The position numbers were made by a program, and so were the translations under genes. Below, piece by piece: positions 23,127-35,218 of a DNA stretch of 64,000 bases. Source of the stretch: Neocallimastix lanati (nom. inval.) (taxonomy: Eukaryota > Neocallimastigomycota > Neocallimastigomycetes > Neocallimastigales > Neocallimastigaceae); contig JACVTC010000001.1 of the NCBI GenBank assembly GCA_016946835.1, forward strand, positions 62,001 to 126,000, in the 5' to 3' direction. The notes beneath the pieces are model-generated. The model had not been told where the DNA came from. It ran no database searches and saw nothing but the letters and a program-made list of their open reading frames with translations. Numbering within the stretch: position 1 is the stretch's first letter; each line of letters opens with the position of its first letter.

Positions 23127-25667
23127 TTATTTATTTATTTATTATAATTATTATTATCTAATTAATTAGTTTAAATAATAATAAATGAAGCCATTACTAT
23201 TATAATTAAATAGGAATATTATTATAATTAATTAGAATTACAATGTTATTATTTATAATTACAACTTTATTATTTAAAATTACATTATTACTATATATAA
23301 TTTATGAATAATTAATTATTAATTAATTATTATTTAATGATTAATTTTTTTTTTTATTTAATTCTGTCCTTTTTTTTTTTTTGTTTGTTTGTGTATGTGG
23401 GTGTGGTGAATTTTTTTTAAATTCATCATTTGTAATTAATATATATATTAATATATATATATTTTTTACCTAGTTCTTATTAATCTCTATAAATAGAATA
23501 AGAATTTAATAAAATTGTCTTTTAAAGAATGATCAACCCTAAAAAATTTAATGAATTAACAAAAATAAAAAAAAAAGAATTAAAAAAAAATAAAAAAAAA
23601 ATTAAAAAAATTAAAAAAATTAAAAAAATTAAAAAAAAATTAGAAGAGGTTAAGTAGCTATTAGTCAATATGGAAAGTGGTTAAACCAAAAATTTAAGCA
23701 CAGCTAACTTTAAAACTATTAGCAATTAATTTGTTATCCTTTGATGGATTAATAAATCATTAATAAATTATTAAATAATTTTTTTTTTATTTTGTTTATT
23801 TTTTTTATTATTTTTTTTTACTTATTTCTAATGAATGATTAAATAATAATTCTCAATACTTTATTATTATTGTCATTATTACTAATTAATAGTTAATAAG
23901 TAATTAAAAAAAAAAAAAGTTTTTTAAAATTTTTTTAAAATGATTTTCTTGTCTTTTTTTATTTCTTTTCTAAAAAAAAAAAAAATAAAAATAAAAATAA
24001 AAATATTTACTAAATTGTTTCTATACATTTTAAACTAAACTAAACTAAATTATTATTTATATTTATATAATTAAAATTTGAATCTTTTTTTTTTTATATA
24101 AACTTATTTACTTATTTAGTATTAATAAAAAAATTTATTTTATTTCAGGCCCGGTTTTTCTTTTTTATTTTATAGGTTATAGTATCGTCAAAACAAATAA
24201 AAATAAAAATTTTATATTTAATTTTAATGAAACCATTCTGAAGCTATAAGTTTCAATATTTTTTATTTTATATTATATTTAATCTGAACTTTATATTCAT
24301 ATTTCTACTATTTATTTTATATAAAATATCATGAATATATTTGCTACTTCTTTATCATAAATATAATAATAATAATAATAATAATACATGTAACATAAAT
24401 CTATTCAAATATAAAATTTATAAAAAAAAAATGACAAGATTTAAGCATTTTTAAGTTTTTCTTTTTAATACATCAATTAAAACTTTATTTCTATTAATTA
24501 GTTATAAATAATTTAATTTAAAAGAAATATGTAAATTATATATATATTTAATATATCTATTTAACATATATTTAAAGTTATTCATATAAAACTAATTAAA
24601 ATAATTAAAATAATTTAAATATTAAAATAATAAAAAAAAAAAAAAAAAGAGCCTTATTATAAATAGTATAGCGTGCGTCTTTTATACAATGATATAAATA
24701 TATTTAAACCTTCATTCTGGTTTATTAATAGTTCGTTTATATTTATTCATACAATAATTAGATACTCAAAGTAATAAAAGCATCTTAATATATAAAAAAA
24801 ATTAACTACCAATCTTCAAATAACACTTTACTTTTTATATGTATGTTCTCTTTTGCCTTATTTTTAAAATAATAATCTTTGTTTTTATTTAAAAGTAAAA
24901 GTATTATTCTATTATAAATATATTAAATTTTTATAGCTATATATATTATAAAATAAAGTAATATATGACTAGTGTATATATTAAATAGTAAAATAATAGT
25001 CTTCTTTATAACTGTATATAAATTTTAAAAAAAAAATAAATATTATAATTATTATTATTATACAGAAATAATATTTTATATTTATATCTAATATTTATAT
25101 TTACTATTAATATATATATATAATATTTATATTTATTTTTATTTTTATATTTATAGCTAAAATTTATATCTAATATATTTAAAGATTTATATTTAAAGAT
25201 TTATATCTAATATTTATTATTTATTTAAATATTTATGGAGAGAAAATTAATACAAATGGATAGTAGTATGGTTTAATATAGCTTTCATAATTACATAATA
25301 CTAAAAAAAAAAAAAATTATTATATATATATATAAAGATAAATAATTATTAATTCAATATTTTTTATCCTATTATATACGCCTGTTTTTATTGCCATGCG
25401 GAATAATATTTAATAAAACGTATTAACTATTTAATACGAATACACAAAAAAATATATATAGATATTTAGAAATATATAATAAATAATAAAAACGAATATT
25501 AAATAATAAATAAAATATTTGGTAGCTTAATAAAAAATAAACCTTAAAAAAAATTAGGTTTAAATTTAGGAAGTATAGTAAAGATCTTTTATTAATTATA
25601 TTATCTATTATTATATTATAATTAAATTGTTATTACTCTCTGTTCTAAAAGATTTTTATATTATATA
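22191..25667. other. long gene-free AT-rich region
   Basis: About 3.5 kb with no gene found on either strand. Items seen are a small perfect hairpin (ggtgaa-aga-ttcacc, 22789-22803), a TTTA repeat at about 23096-23140, a G/T-rich patch at 23380-23410 (gtttgtttgtgtatgtgggt), and a slightly GC-richer patch at 23641-23745 of unknown nature. Otherwise homopolymers and AT satellites. Confidence 0.55.
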
Positions 25668-26125
25668 TAAATTAAAATAATACTTGAGTCTTCGAATTTA
25701 ACAAAATAGTAGAATTTATTAGAAAAAAGTCAGTTTTAAATACATTAAGTTAAGGTTTAAAATACAAAACTATTACACTGAAAACTTTAATTTTTTTTTT
25801 TTTTTTTTTACAAAAAAATAAAAAAAAAGAGATTACTAAAAAGACAATTATAAGAATAAATAACTTTACTTAAAAAAAAAAAAAAAAAAAGACAATAAAA
25901 GAATTTCATTTATTTTATTTAATGTTTGTAGTAAAATAAATTATTAACTATATAGTAAAAACATTCTTTTTACTATGGTTTAATCGTTTTAATTCAAATT
26001 AAAATAATACTTGAGTCTTCGAATTTAACAAAATAGTAGAATTTATTAGAAAAAAGTCAGTTTTAAATACATTAAGTTAAAGTTTAAAATACAAAACTCT
26101 TACACTGAAAACTTTAATTTTTTTT
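25668..26125. repeat. ~130-bp direct repeat pair, 327 bp apart
   Basis: The segment starting aaataatacttgagtcttcg at about 25673 is repeated at about 26000 with only a few changes, and both copies end in ...actgaaaactttaa followed by a T-run. About 190 bp of AT-rich sequence lies between them. It reads as a local tandem duplication; no coding content. Confidence 0.9.
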
Positions 26126-26273
26126 TTTTGCTTTACAAAGTCATCATATTTAATAATAAAAATGATTATATGTTTAAAGCCTATTTCTTTTTAGTAATTA
26201 AATAATCTAATCTTTTTAATATTTTGATATAAAAGATTAATATATATATGGGTTAGGTGTTATAAAATGTTTT

Positions 26274-26560
26274 AAATAAAGCCATACATTTTTAAGATAT
26301 TCTATACAATCATAAATAAATATATAAATAATTATTATTTTAAAAGAAGTAATAATATATTTTTTTCAATTAAATATATTATTAAATAACTATTTCAAAA
26401 GAAATAATAATATATTCCATTAAAAAAGAATTATAAAAATTTATTTTTATAATTGAATATTAATAAATATATAAAAAAAAGAATATTTATTATTTATTTA
26501 ATTATTAAAAAAAAAGCCACATACAAAAATACGCCACGTTGAGAAATGCACTAGATTCTA
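26274..26560. repeat. dispersed ~290-bp repeat, copy 2
   Basis: Matches 5549-5800 from aaagccatacatttttaaga to gccacatac-aaaatacg, with small indels. The right end differs (gccacgttgagaaatgcact) and looks like the subterminal motif of the neighbouring foldback element. Confidence 0.7.
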
Positions 26561-26580
26561 TATATATATATTTTTTTTTT

Positions 26581-26832
26581 GGGGGGAGTGGTGCATTTCA
26601 CCAAATTGCATTTCGCCAAATTGAAAATTATTAAATCAATCAATCAATAAATAAAATTAAATATTATTAATATTGGATAAAGACAAGTTTAAAAAAAAAT
26701 TATTTTGAATTAATATTTATTTATTTATTCATTTATTTATATCAATACTTTACTTGGCGAAATGCAACTTTTTTATACTACGCCACTTAGCGAAATACAA
26801 CCTGGCGAAATGCAATTTGGGGAAACTCTCCC
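26581..26832. mobile_element. foldback / MITE-like element
   Basis: The ends form an imperfect inverted repeat of about 33 bp: left gggagtggtgcatttcacca followed by aattgcatttcgcc, right ggcgaaatgcaatttgggga followed by aactctccc. The right end also carries tandem variants of the core GGCGAAATGCAA (about 26756, 26789 as agcgaaatacaa, and 26803). The interior is AT-rich and non-coding. Poly-T runs adjoin both sides, so a clean target duplication cannot be read. It is non-autonomous; the partner transposase is unknown. Confidence 0.7.
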
Positions 26833-26850
26833 TTTTTTTTTTTTTTTTTT

Positions 26851-27545
26851 TTTTTTCACATCAAAATACTAAAAATACAGAAATAAATGGAAAAAGAATT
26901 GGAATAGATAAATAAATAATTAAATATTAAATAAAATATTTTTAATCTATTATTATTAGTATTTATTAGTATTTATTAATAAATATTCTTTTTATTATTT
27001 ATTATTTATTTAGTTTCATGTTTTATAAATAAATAAGATTAAATGAATAAATGAAAATTTTAATTATTAATTATAAATTATTATTATTAAATTATTTATA
27101 AATGTATAAATTATATTAATTTTATACATCTATCTATTTATTTATTAACTATCTATCTATTTATTTATTAATTATATATCTATTTATTTATTAATTATAT
27201 ATCTATTTATTTATTAATTATATATTTAATCTAAAATGTTTTTTTTTTTTATTTATTTGATAGGTAAAAATTTATGTAAATAAAATATATTATAATAAAT
27301 AAATGTCGTATATTATAATATATTATTCAGTGCAAATAAATAATTTATTTATTTTTAATTGCTTACCATAAAAAGAAATATTGAACGGTTTTATTTTGAA
27401 AATGAAAAAATAAAAAATTAAAAAATTAAAAATAGTTATTAAATATAAAAATTATTCAAATAATCATAAAGCCAATACTATATATTTATCTTGTTAAAAG
27501 GATAACTGAATTACTTTTCAATTTCAACTTCAATTCAATTTCAAT
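26851..27545. other. gene-free AT-rich spacer
   Basis: Includes a short tandem repeat near 27120-27230 (tctatttatttattaattata units). Nothing else recognised. Confidence 0.55.
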
Positions 27546-27550
27546 TTTAA

Positions 27551-27825
27551 TAATTCAGTTCGACCCTGCGACTGCCTTCTGAATTTATATGGAGCAATTC
27601 TTTATCCTCTAAGGGTGTTTTTTCCTATAAATGAAGTTGGTATTCGTTTGGCATGGTAGGTATTCCTTGTTGGTAGACTATATAATTGTTAGTGTAGAGA
27701 ACACTTGATCAGTATGAGGATTAATGTGGTTGTTCCTCCCTCGATGATGGTTCAAGAGATTACTGAAAAGAAGTCTGTCATATAAAGCGGCTTATACGGT
27801 TAAGGCAAAGACTGGAGGCCCTATT
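27551..27825 (+). ncRNA. SINE-like or structured RNA repeat, copy 1
   Basis: A markedly less AT-rich island with no ORF, homologous to the reverse complement of 29052-29436. Shared blocks include ataaatgaagttgg, actatataattgttagt, acttgatc, gattcaag/ggttcaag and ataaagcgg. Near its start gttcgaccc fits a pol III B-box, but copy 2 lacks it and no A-box was recognised. Two copies in opposite orientation, one with a poly-A tail, suggest a LINE-mobilised short element derived from an RNA gene. The parent RNA was not identified. Confidence 0.5.
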
Positions 27826-28030
27826 AATTTATATATTTATTATAGTTTTCATAGATTATTTTATCACTCCTAAATAATAGAATTTAAATAATAAATAGTA
27901 AATAATAAATAATAATAAATAATAAAACAGATTGCATGATTGTATTTATAATAAATATTGAAATATAAAAATAAAAAATAAAAAAAAAAATTAAAATAAT
28001 AAAAATTTATTAAATTTTAAAATCAAACTA

Positions 28031-28097
<67 letters not shown>

Positions 28098-28860
28098 CAT
28101 TATGAAACTATTGGAGAAATTTAATAAAAAAAAATAAAACCTTTTTTTATATAGTTATTTAGATAATTATTAAAAAAATTTTTTTTAAAAAAGGAGTTAA
28201 AATAAAATAAAAAGTATTATTTATAATAAAATAATAATAATATAATATATTTATAATAAAATAAAAATAATAGAAAATAAAAATAGAGAATATATATGTA
28301 ATTAATTTATATTCAAATCATATTTTATTTTTAATCAAATATCATTTGAATTATTCCTGTTAGAATAAAAGTTTAAATTAAATAATAAAATAGTTTAACT
28401 TAATTTTTATATATTAGCATTATTATTGTTTTATCTTATCTTATTATTACGATTTTTATTATTTTTATTGAATAATTTGTGTTTTATTTTGAACTTTTAT
28501 CTTATTATTATTTTATATCATTCTTAATTCTCATTATTTATATTTATTGTTATTATTATTAGTATATATTATTATTTTATACTTTTATTTTATCATTATT
28601 TATCATATATTATTTTCTTCTCTTTTTTTTTTTTTCTTCTTTTTGTGTTTTTATATTCTATTAAAAAAGTTTTCATAAGCAATAAAAAAAAAATAAAAAT
28701 ATAAATAAAAAAATAAAATTAAAAGATAAAAAATAATTTATTTGTAATTTATTTTTTTTTATAGCATTAACTTATAAACAGTAAGAACAACAAAAAATAA
28801 AAGAATAAAAAAAATAGAAATAAAAGTGGAGAATTTTTTTTTTATTAGAATGGAATTAAT
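27826..28860. other. gene-free AT-rich spacer
   Basis: Contains an (AT)n tract followed by a long T-run at about 28036-28097 and otherwise A/T low-complexity sequence. Confidence 0.55.
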
Positions 28861-29051
28861 GAAAGGGGAGGGCAATAGGGTACTTTTTATACTTAAATGC
28901 TGTTTATAAAGTTTGAAAGCCCTAATGTTGGTCCTCTGGACCTCACACAAAACTCGTTCTATCAATTCCATTCCAGAAATGTTTACCAAATGCCTTCAGT
29001 CTTTCCCCTAACCCTATCATACTATCATGAATTGGGATTCTTTTCCATACC
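28861..29051. other. unassigned GC-richer island beside the SINE-like copy
   Basis: About 190 bases with near-normal base composition (for example tggtcctctggacctcacac at 28929). Short frames exist on both strands (28759-28989 minus, 28897-29178 plus) but neither looks like a known protein and both run into homopolymers. It may be the rest of a composite element with the repeat on its right. Confidence 0.35.
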
Positions 29052-29436
29052 TTTTTTTTTTTTTTTTTTTTTTTTTGGGGATGACACGGACCTATTGATA
29101 AGAAAGGCTAATATGAAAAGACATTTCCCTGTATGCCCGCTTTATACGACAAGTTTTTTTTTTTTTTTTTATCAGTGATTGCTTGAATCCTCCTCGAGAA
29201 AGGAGAAACTCCAGTAATCATTAACGCAGATCAAGTGCTTTCAGTACTAACAATTATATAGTTCAATATACGAAGTTGAATGTTTTCTCGTCATGGTTAA
29301 GCACTTCTGTTACTTACCATGGCAAGTGAACATCCAACTTCATTTATTGGGAAAAAAACCACTGAGGGAGAAAATTACCCTATAAATTTGGGAGGGGGGA
29401 GGAATTGCTGAAACGATTTAGAAACCTTATGTGGTT
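29052..29436 (-). mobile_element. SINE-like or structured RNA repeat, copy 2 (minus)
   Basis: Read on the minus strand it begins near 29436 and ends in a poly-A tail (T's 29052-29076). It aligns with copy 1 over some 250 bases, adds an internal A-run (about 29154-29170) and extends about 75 bases further (ending ...gtccgtgtcatcccc) before the tail. Confidence 0.55.
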
Positions 29437-29809
29437 TTGTTTTTTTCTCAAGTATTAACCACTGCAATAAAAAACAGGAAAGACAAAATGAAGAAATAAA
29501 AAAAAAAAAAATAAAAAAGCTGTTCATTTATTTTATTTTATTTTTTTTTTACTTTCTATTCTATTCTATTCTATTTTATACTATTCTATTATATTATATT
29601 AAATTAAATTTTTTTATTTTATTTTTTTTAATTGTCAGTTTAAGGCATGTATTTGTTTTACTAAATCAAAAAAAAAAAGTATAAAATGTTACAAGGTCAA
29701 TATATCAAATAGTAATATTCTATATGGTTGAATTAATAAAACTAAATAACTAAAGCTATTAATAAATATAGGATTATATATATTTATTTGATATATATAT
29801 TTTGTTCAA
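29437..29809. other. gene-free AT-rich spacer
   Basis: T-rich and A-rich runs and a short (tattc)n tract at about 29555-29575. No gene seen. Confidence 0.55.
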
Positions 29810-30680
29810 AGCACTTAGGCATCACTTAACAGCTCTAAATTTCATCAAGTTTATAAACAATGAAATAATTATTGAAGAAATGAATGAAAATGAACTTGAA
29901 TAAGATTATGCTACTACCACTGAATTTTACTAAAGGATGTGATACTACTTATAAAATAATAATAAAAAAAAAATCAAGGAAGGAAGGAATAATGAATCAA
30001 AAAAAAAAAAAAAAAAAAAATCAAGGAAGAAAGGAATAATGAATCAAAAAAAAAAAAAAAAAAAAAATTTAACTCTTAAGAATTAAATATTATTGATCCA
30101 ATCCAATAACCAAGAAGAAACTAAAACTATTGAAGAATTAGCCGATTCAGAGGATGATCTTAGCAACGATGAAATTTTTTTTTTTCCTACAGAATTTTTA
30201 GGAAATAGTAACGTCAAGTACTGTTCGTAATGGCACATCCGATACTTATTACTTATTAAAAGAAAGAAAGAAAGAAAGAAAGAATCAACAAGAGGAATGA
30301 TTGATGATAACGATATTTCCTTTAAATTTAATAAAAGAGGGAAGTCAAAGATCTAGATAATACTACTAAAAAAAAAAAAAAAAAAGACTAACAATAAAAT
30401 GATCATTAACCTCCAAGATGGAAAATCTGATAAAATTAAAAAAAGAATAAAAAAAAATGGAATTCTTTTACAATGGTGTTATTAAAGTTTTCAAGTTCGA
30501 CTTTACTATATTTCTTCACAATTATAATTAATTTTTCATTGATTATGATGAATACTTAAGTAAAAGATATAGGCTAGCTTCAGTTATATTCTTTAAAGAT
30601 AATAAAAATTAATTGCAGAAATTTATACTGATAAAGAGAATCTCTTCTCATTACATACTACTCCATTTAAAATATAAAAT
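29810..30680 (+). pseudogene. decayed coding region of unknown family
   Basis: Plus-strand stretches look like protein code broken up by stops and homopolymer growth: HHLTALNFIKFINNEIIIEE near 29832, an acidic stretch EETKTIEELADSEDDLSNDE near 30115, and a later piece with FIDYDEYLSKRYRLAS near 30540. Base composition is richer than in the flanks. A repeated atcaaggaagraaggaataatgaatc plus A-run occurs twice (about 29973-30065). The family was not recognised; it may be an old mobile-element gene or a dead host gene. Confidence 0.4.
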
Positions 30681-30687
30681 ATATAAT

Positions 30688-30735
<48 letters not shown>

Positions 30736-32005
30736 TTTAAGAGATAACCACTTACCACTTAACCATTCTCCCTTCTTTTGCAATTGCTGCCGGTAAGGTA
30801 ACTCATTCCTAAAAGTTACGGAGAACTTCCATGAAAAGAATGAAACTGCTAGGAGTTAGTAATAAAATATAAATTCAAGAGATTATATAAATAAAACTAC
30901 AATAATAATTATGAAGAGAAAAAAATATTTTAAAATATATATTAAAAAAGCAATATCCTCAAACATCTATAATTAAAATTATAATTTAATATTTTAACAT
31001 ATAAAACTCTAGGCTATATGTAATGTACTATATTTATACATAAAAAAATCTATTGTGACAAGTTATTTCCACCCTATGAATATGTGATATAAAATTTAAT
31101 AATATATATTACTTAAGAAAGATTTAAGCAATCATATATTAAACAAAGTTTTTTTTTTATTTTATTTTTTTTTTGTTAAACTATAAAGTTTATTATTTAA
31201 AGTATAGTTATTTTAACTTGTATTTATATATATTAAACCAGTATATATATATAAATATAAACAACAAAAATGGAGGAGATTCTATGCCAGAAATCTCTTA
31301 CAAATTAATTTAAAATATAATATCCTAAATATTCAAGTGAAATATAATAGAATGGTAATTCCTTGCGTGAAATGGAATGCCTTCAAACAATAATAATATT
31401 ATTAAACCTAACGTGAAATGGGTCTAGATAATAACCAATTCAATATAATCATAATGTAAACCTTCTTGAAGAAAGGTATCATTAAATAATTAATATAACC
31501 ATGAGTTATATACAAAAGGATAATGCTAATCCATCTACAAAATATACTTACTGATTGCATAGTATATTTAAGGTTATAATCATCAAACTTTTATCATTAA
31601 TAATTTTAATGATGAGAAAATTCATATATATAGAATCCTTTTTAGAAATTTGAATTTCAAGGGGAAAGTAGACAAAATAAAATAAAGTACTTAAAAAAAT
31701 ATTAAAAAAAAGTTGCTTAACTGATTCCTGATTATTTTTAAAATAATAATTATCTTGGAAAATGAATAAAAATAGCCTGATAATGAAAATTAACAAAATT
31801 AACCTACAAGAAAAAAAAAAAAAAAAGAAATTAATTGAAATATTGAATTTTAATAAATTTATATTATTTATTAATAAGCTTAAATGGTTAGAATAATATA
31901 TAATTAATTATAAATGAAATCAATTTTAATACTTCAAGATTCTCATCAAGTACACTAATAATAATTAACCGCACTCAGATTTATAATGAGTAATTTGTTT
32001 ATATT
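30681..32005. other. gene-free AT-rich spacer
   Basis: Starts with a T-run of about 40 (30690-30730). A minus-strand 82-codon frame (31548-31796) is hydrophobic and AT-driven and is not supported as a gene. Around 31364-31428 the short motif cgtgaaatgg occurs twice. Confidence 0.5.
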
Positions 32006-32582
32006 TTATATGTTTTTTACCTTTTGAAGACAATAAATTTTGTGGGAGATTCTAAACATCGCTTTTCTGATTCTGATTTCTGTTGAAGATGTGATCGATA
32101 AATCCTTGGCAATGGAATTAGAAGTGTTGATGAACTTTTCAACTATATTATCTGTTGAAAGTTCTCCATTTTCTAATTCTTCAATAAGAATTATCAAATT
32201 TATTGTGATCATAAATTTTTTTTCTTAAGTTCAAAAAAACTTTATACCTATCCCACATAACAAATTTTTTTTTTTTGGTAACAAAAAATGATTCATCTGT
32301 GGTAGTTTTCATGCAATAAAATACGAGTGGTTTATAATCAGATACAGAAGGAAAATCAATAAAATAAGCACTTGATACTATATCTAGCATATTTGAGTTG
32401 ACTAACCTCATAAATTGATCAATTTCTGATGAATATCTACCTCTAGTCCATGAAATAGGTGAACCATTCATCAGAAGAAAAAACCAGTTATTAAGATTAT
32501 TGTCTATTAATTGATCTTGTAAATCAACGGTGCTCATGTTAAAGACTCCAAGAAGAATAGATGGAAGGGATTTATAAAAGGA
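32006..32582 (-). mobile_element. old LINE endonuclease fragment
   Basis: The minus strand encodes a decayed APE endonuclease end: PSILLGVFNMSTVDL (the normal GDFN is GVFN), NNWFFLLMNGSPISWTRG, IDQFMRLVNSNMLDIV and SVSDYKPLVFYC (the catalytic SDH is SDY). After a frame change comes ENGELSTDNIVEKFINTSNSIAKDL, which matches the post-endonuclease linker of copy B (SLTADEMVEKFINTANNIGKDI). Two active-site changes plus the frame break show it is dead. It is another subfamily from the 7-16 kb stack. A T-run adjoins its 5' end. Confidence 0.8.
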
Positions 32583-32620
32583 AGTTTTTTTTTTTTTTTT
32601 TTTTTACTTCCTTTTGGAAA
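32574..32620. repeat. inverted repeat around a T-run
   Basis: aaaaggaagt, then about 22 T's, then acttcctttt: a perfect 10-bp inverted repeat around the T-run at the 5' edge of the LINE fragment. Confidence 0.7.
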
Positions 32621-33138
32621 AAAAAAAAATTATTTAAGTAATTGTTAAAAAATTATGATGCCGTTATTTGTTGTATGTCTCATAATATTAAAATAATTTC
32701 GATTATTTGAATCATATTTGATTAAATAATTAATTTTAAAATATTTTAAAAAATACATATAAAAAGAAATTTATAAAAAATATATAAAGAATATATATAT
32801 ATATATATATAAATAACATGAAATTTTTTATATTAATAATTATTATTATATTTTTTTTTTTTTTTTAAAAAAAAAAAGGCCCTAATAGTTTCAAGAATGA
32901 AAGGGTCATTAATTCTTCCCAATTGCATCAATGAATAATTCTTTGTGTATTAATATTATCATTCGAATTTGTATCAGAATTTCTTTTTTGCATCTCAAAT
33001 ATTATATGCATCTAAAATATTAAATATTGTAAATGGAAAGAAAAAAAAAAAGTAAGAAAAACAACATTAAGTAGAGAATATCATTAATACAATAAATCAT
33101 CAAAATAATTTTATTGTATTTTTATTTATTTTTTTATT
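32621..33138. other. gene-free AT-rich spacer
   Basis: Low complexity apart from a less AT-rich patch at about 32877-32990 (ggccctaatagtttcaagaa) that follows a T/A-run and could be the end of an old short element. Confidence 0.45.
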
Positions 33139-33550
33139 ATTTATTTTTATTTTATTTTATTTTAGTGTAGCAATTATTACGAAACTTTAATCTTTATTTA
33201 TTTATTCATTGATTAATTACATGAATATTTTTAATTTAAATAAAATATTATTTGACCAATTTGAACATAATACTATTTAAAATAGTAAATGCGAAATAAA
33301 AAGTAATATTCAAAAATAAAGTTGTTTAAATAAATTCGGAGAAAAGTTAATATGCAACAAACCTCACCTCCTTATGGATTAGGGTTTGAATTGACTATTT
33401 GAAAGAAAATTATGACCTTTCTCCTTCAGAGGTATTGTTTTTTTTTTATTTTTATTTTTATTTTATTTTATTTTAGAGCAGCAATTATTACGAAACTTTA
33501 ATCTTTATTTATTTATTCATTGATTAATTACATGAATATTTTTAATTTTA

Positions 33551-33591
<41 letters not shown>

Positions 33592-34151
33592 ACAAAATTA
33601 ATACAATAAATAAAATATTATTTGACCAATTTGAACATAATACTATTTAAAATAGTAAATGTGAAATAAAAAGTAATATTCAAAAATAAAGTTGTTTAAA
33701 TAAATTCGGAGAAAAGTTAATATGCAACGAACCTCACCTCCTTATGGATTAGGGTTTGAATTGACTATCTGAAAGAAATTATGACCTTTCTCCTTCAGAG
33801 GTATTGTTTTTTTTTTTATTTTTATTTTTATTTTATTTTATTTTAGAGCAGCAATTATTACGAAATTTTAATCTTTATTTATTTATTCTTATATAAAATA
33901 CATGAATACTTTTAATTTTAGTAAAAAAATAAGAAAACACAGAATTAATAAAATAAATAAATATTATTTGCCCAATATGAATATAATAATAAATGAAATA
34001 GTAAAGTGAAATAAAAAGTAATAATCAAAGATAAGTGTATAAATAAATTCGGAGAAAAGTTCATATGCAACGAACCTCACCTCCTTATGGATTAGGGTTT
34101 GGATTGACTATTTGAAAGAAAATTATGACCTTTCTCCTTCAGAGGTATTGG
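33139..34151. repeat. three-copy tandem repeat, ~310-370 bp unit
   Basis: The unit runs from a TTTTA-rich leader (ttttattttattttag) through caattattacgaaa (33171, 33482, 33852) to a conserved less AT-rich end (cctcacctccttatggatta ... ctttctccttcagaggtatt). Copies 1 and 2 are nearly identical apart from an A-run of about 43 in copy 2 (33549-33590); copy 3 is more diverged. No ORF is conserved among the three. Confidence 0.92.
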
Positions 34152-35218
34152 TTTATTTATTATTTTACTTTTTATTTTATTTTATTTACTTTATTTTTTA
34201 TTTTATAGTTTTTATAATATATATATTTTCAAATGTTCATATGATGTTAGTCTTATCTATCTATCTATCTATCGATCTATTTATTTATCAGATATCAATT
34301 AAAATTTATTTTATTTTTTTTATTCTTAATTTAATACTTTTAATTTTTTTAAAAAAAATTAAAAGTATTAAAGTATAAAAATAGATAAATATAAAAATTA
34401 AAAATTAAATCTTAAAGATGAAAATAATTAATAATAATGATGGTAAAAAACAATAACAAAAATAAAAACAACAGATATAATTCTTGTTATTGAAAATAAA
34501 AAATATATGATTATTTTAAATATGTAAAAATTTTTTTTTAAAAAAAAAAAAAAAAAAAAACATTTTAATATTAATTATATTATTTATTTATTTATTATAC
34601 TTTATTATACTTTTTTTTTTTTTATTATATATTATTTATATCTTACTAAAATCTAAAAATATATATAATATATATATTATTTTTTATAAAAAAAAATTAA
34701 TGGATAAATAGATACAAAAAAAGATATCATAATTAATAAATATGTCAATGATTAATAATTAAGAATATAATGTATAAAAAATTAAAGAAAAAATATATAT
34801 ATATATAATTTAAAAGAATAAATTCTATATTCTATTATAATAATTTAAATAATATATTATACTATATTAATATTTTTTCTTCAATTTTTTTTTCTTCAAA
34901 TTATATTTATGTATATTTTTTTATTAAATAAAAATCAATATTATATAGTGGATTATTATAATTTTCATTAAATAACTAATAAATAAAAAAATATATAAAT
35001 ATATATATTTATTTATTTTCATGAAAAAAAAAAAAAAGTTATATAAAAAAATAAAAATAAAAATTTATAATAGTTTTTAAATTCTATTTTAATCCTAATT
35101 AAAAATTTTATTTTATTTTATTTTAAATTTTTTTTATTATTATTATTAGTATATATACGTATATTTTTTATATATTAATTTAATTATTTTTTTTCTTTGG
35201 TCGGGTTCTAATTTTTAA
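34152..35218. other. gene-free AT-rich spacer
   Basis: Homopolymers, a short (tatc)n tract at about 34255-34275, and AT repeats. The right end should contain the 3' UTR of the minus-strand gene at 35219. Confidence 0.55.

Noticed and set aside
27540-27600. Possible tRNA at the gttcgaccc motif
   Set aside because: Only a B-box-like string; no cloverleaf or A-box at the right distance.
28759-29178. Overlapping ORFs on both strands near the SINE-like copy
   Set aside because: Both run into homopolymers and neither resembles a known protein; the region is better explained as non-coding repeat.
31548-31796. 82-codon minus-strand ORF
   Set aside because: Hydrophobic AT-driven composition, no homologue recognised, no flanking signals.
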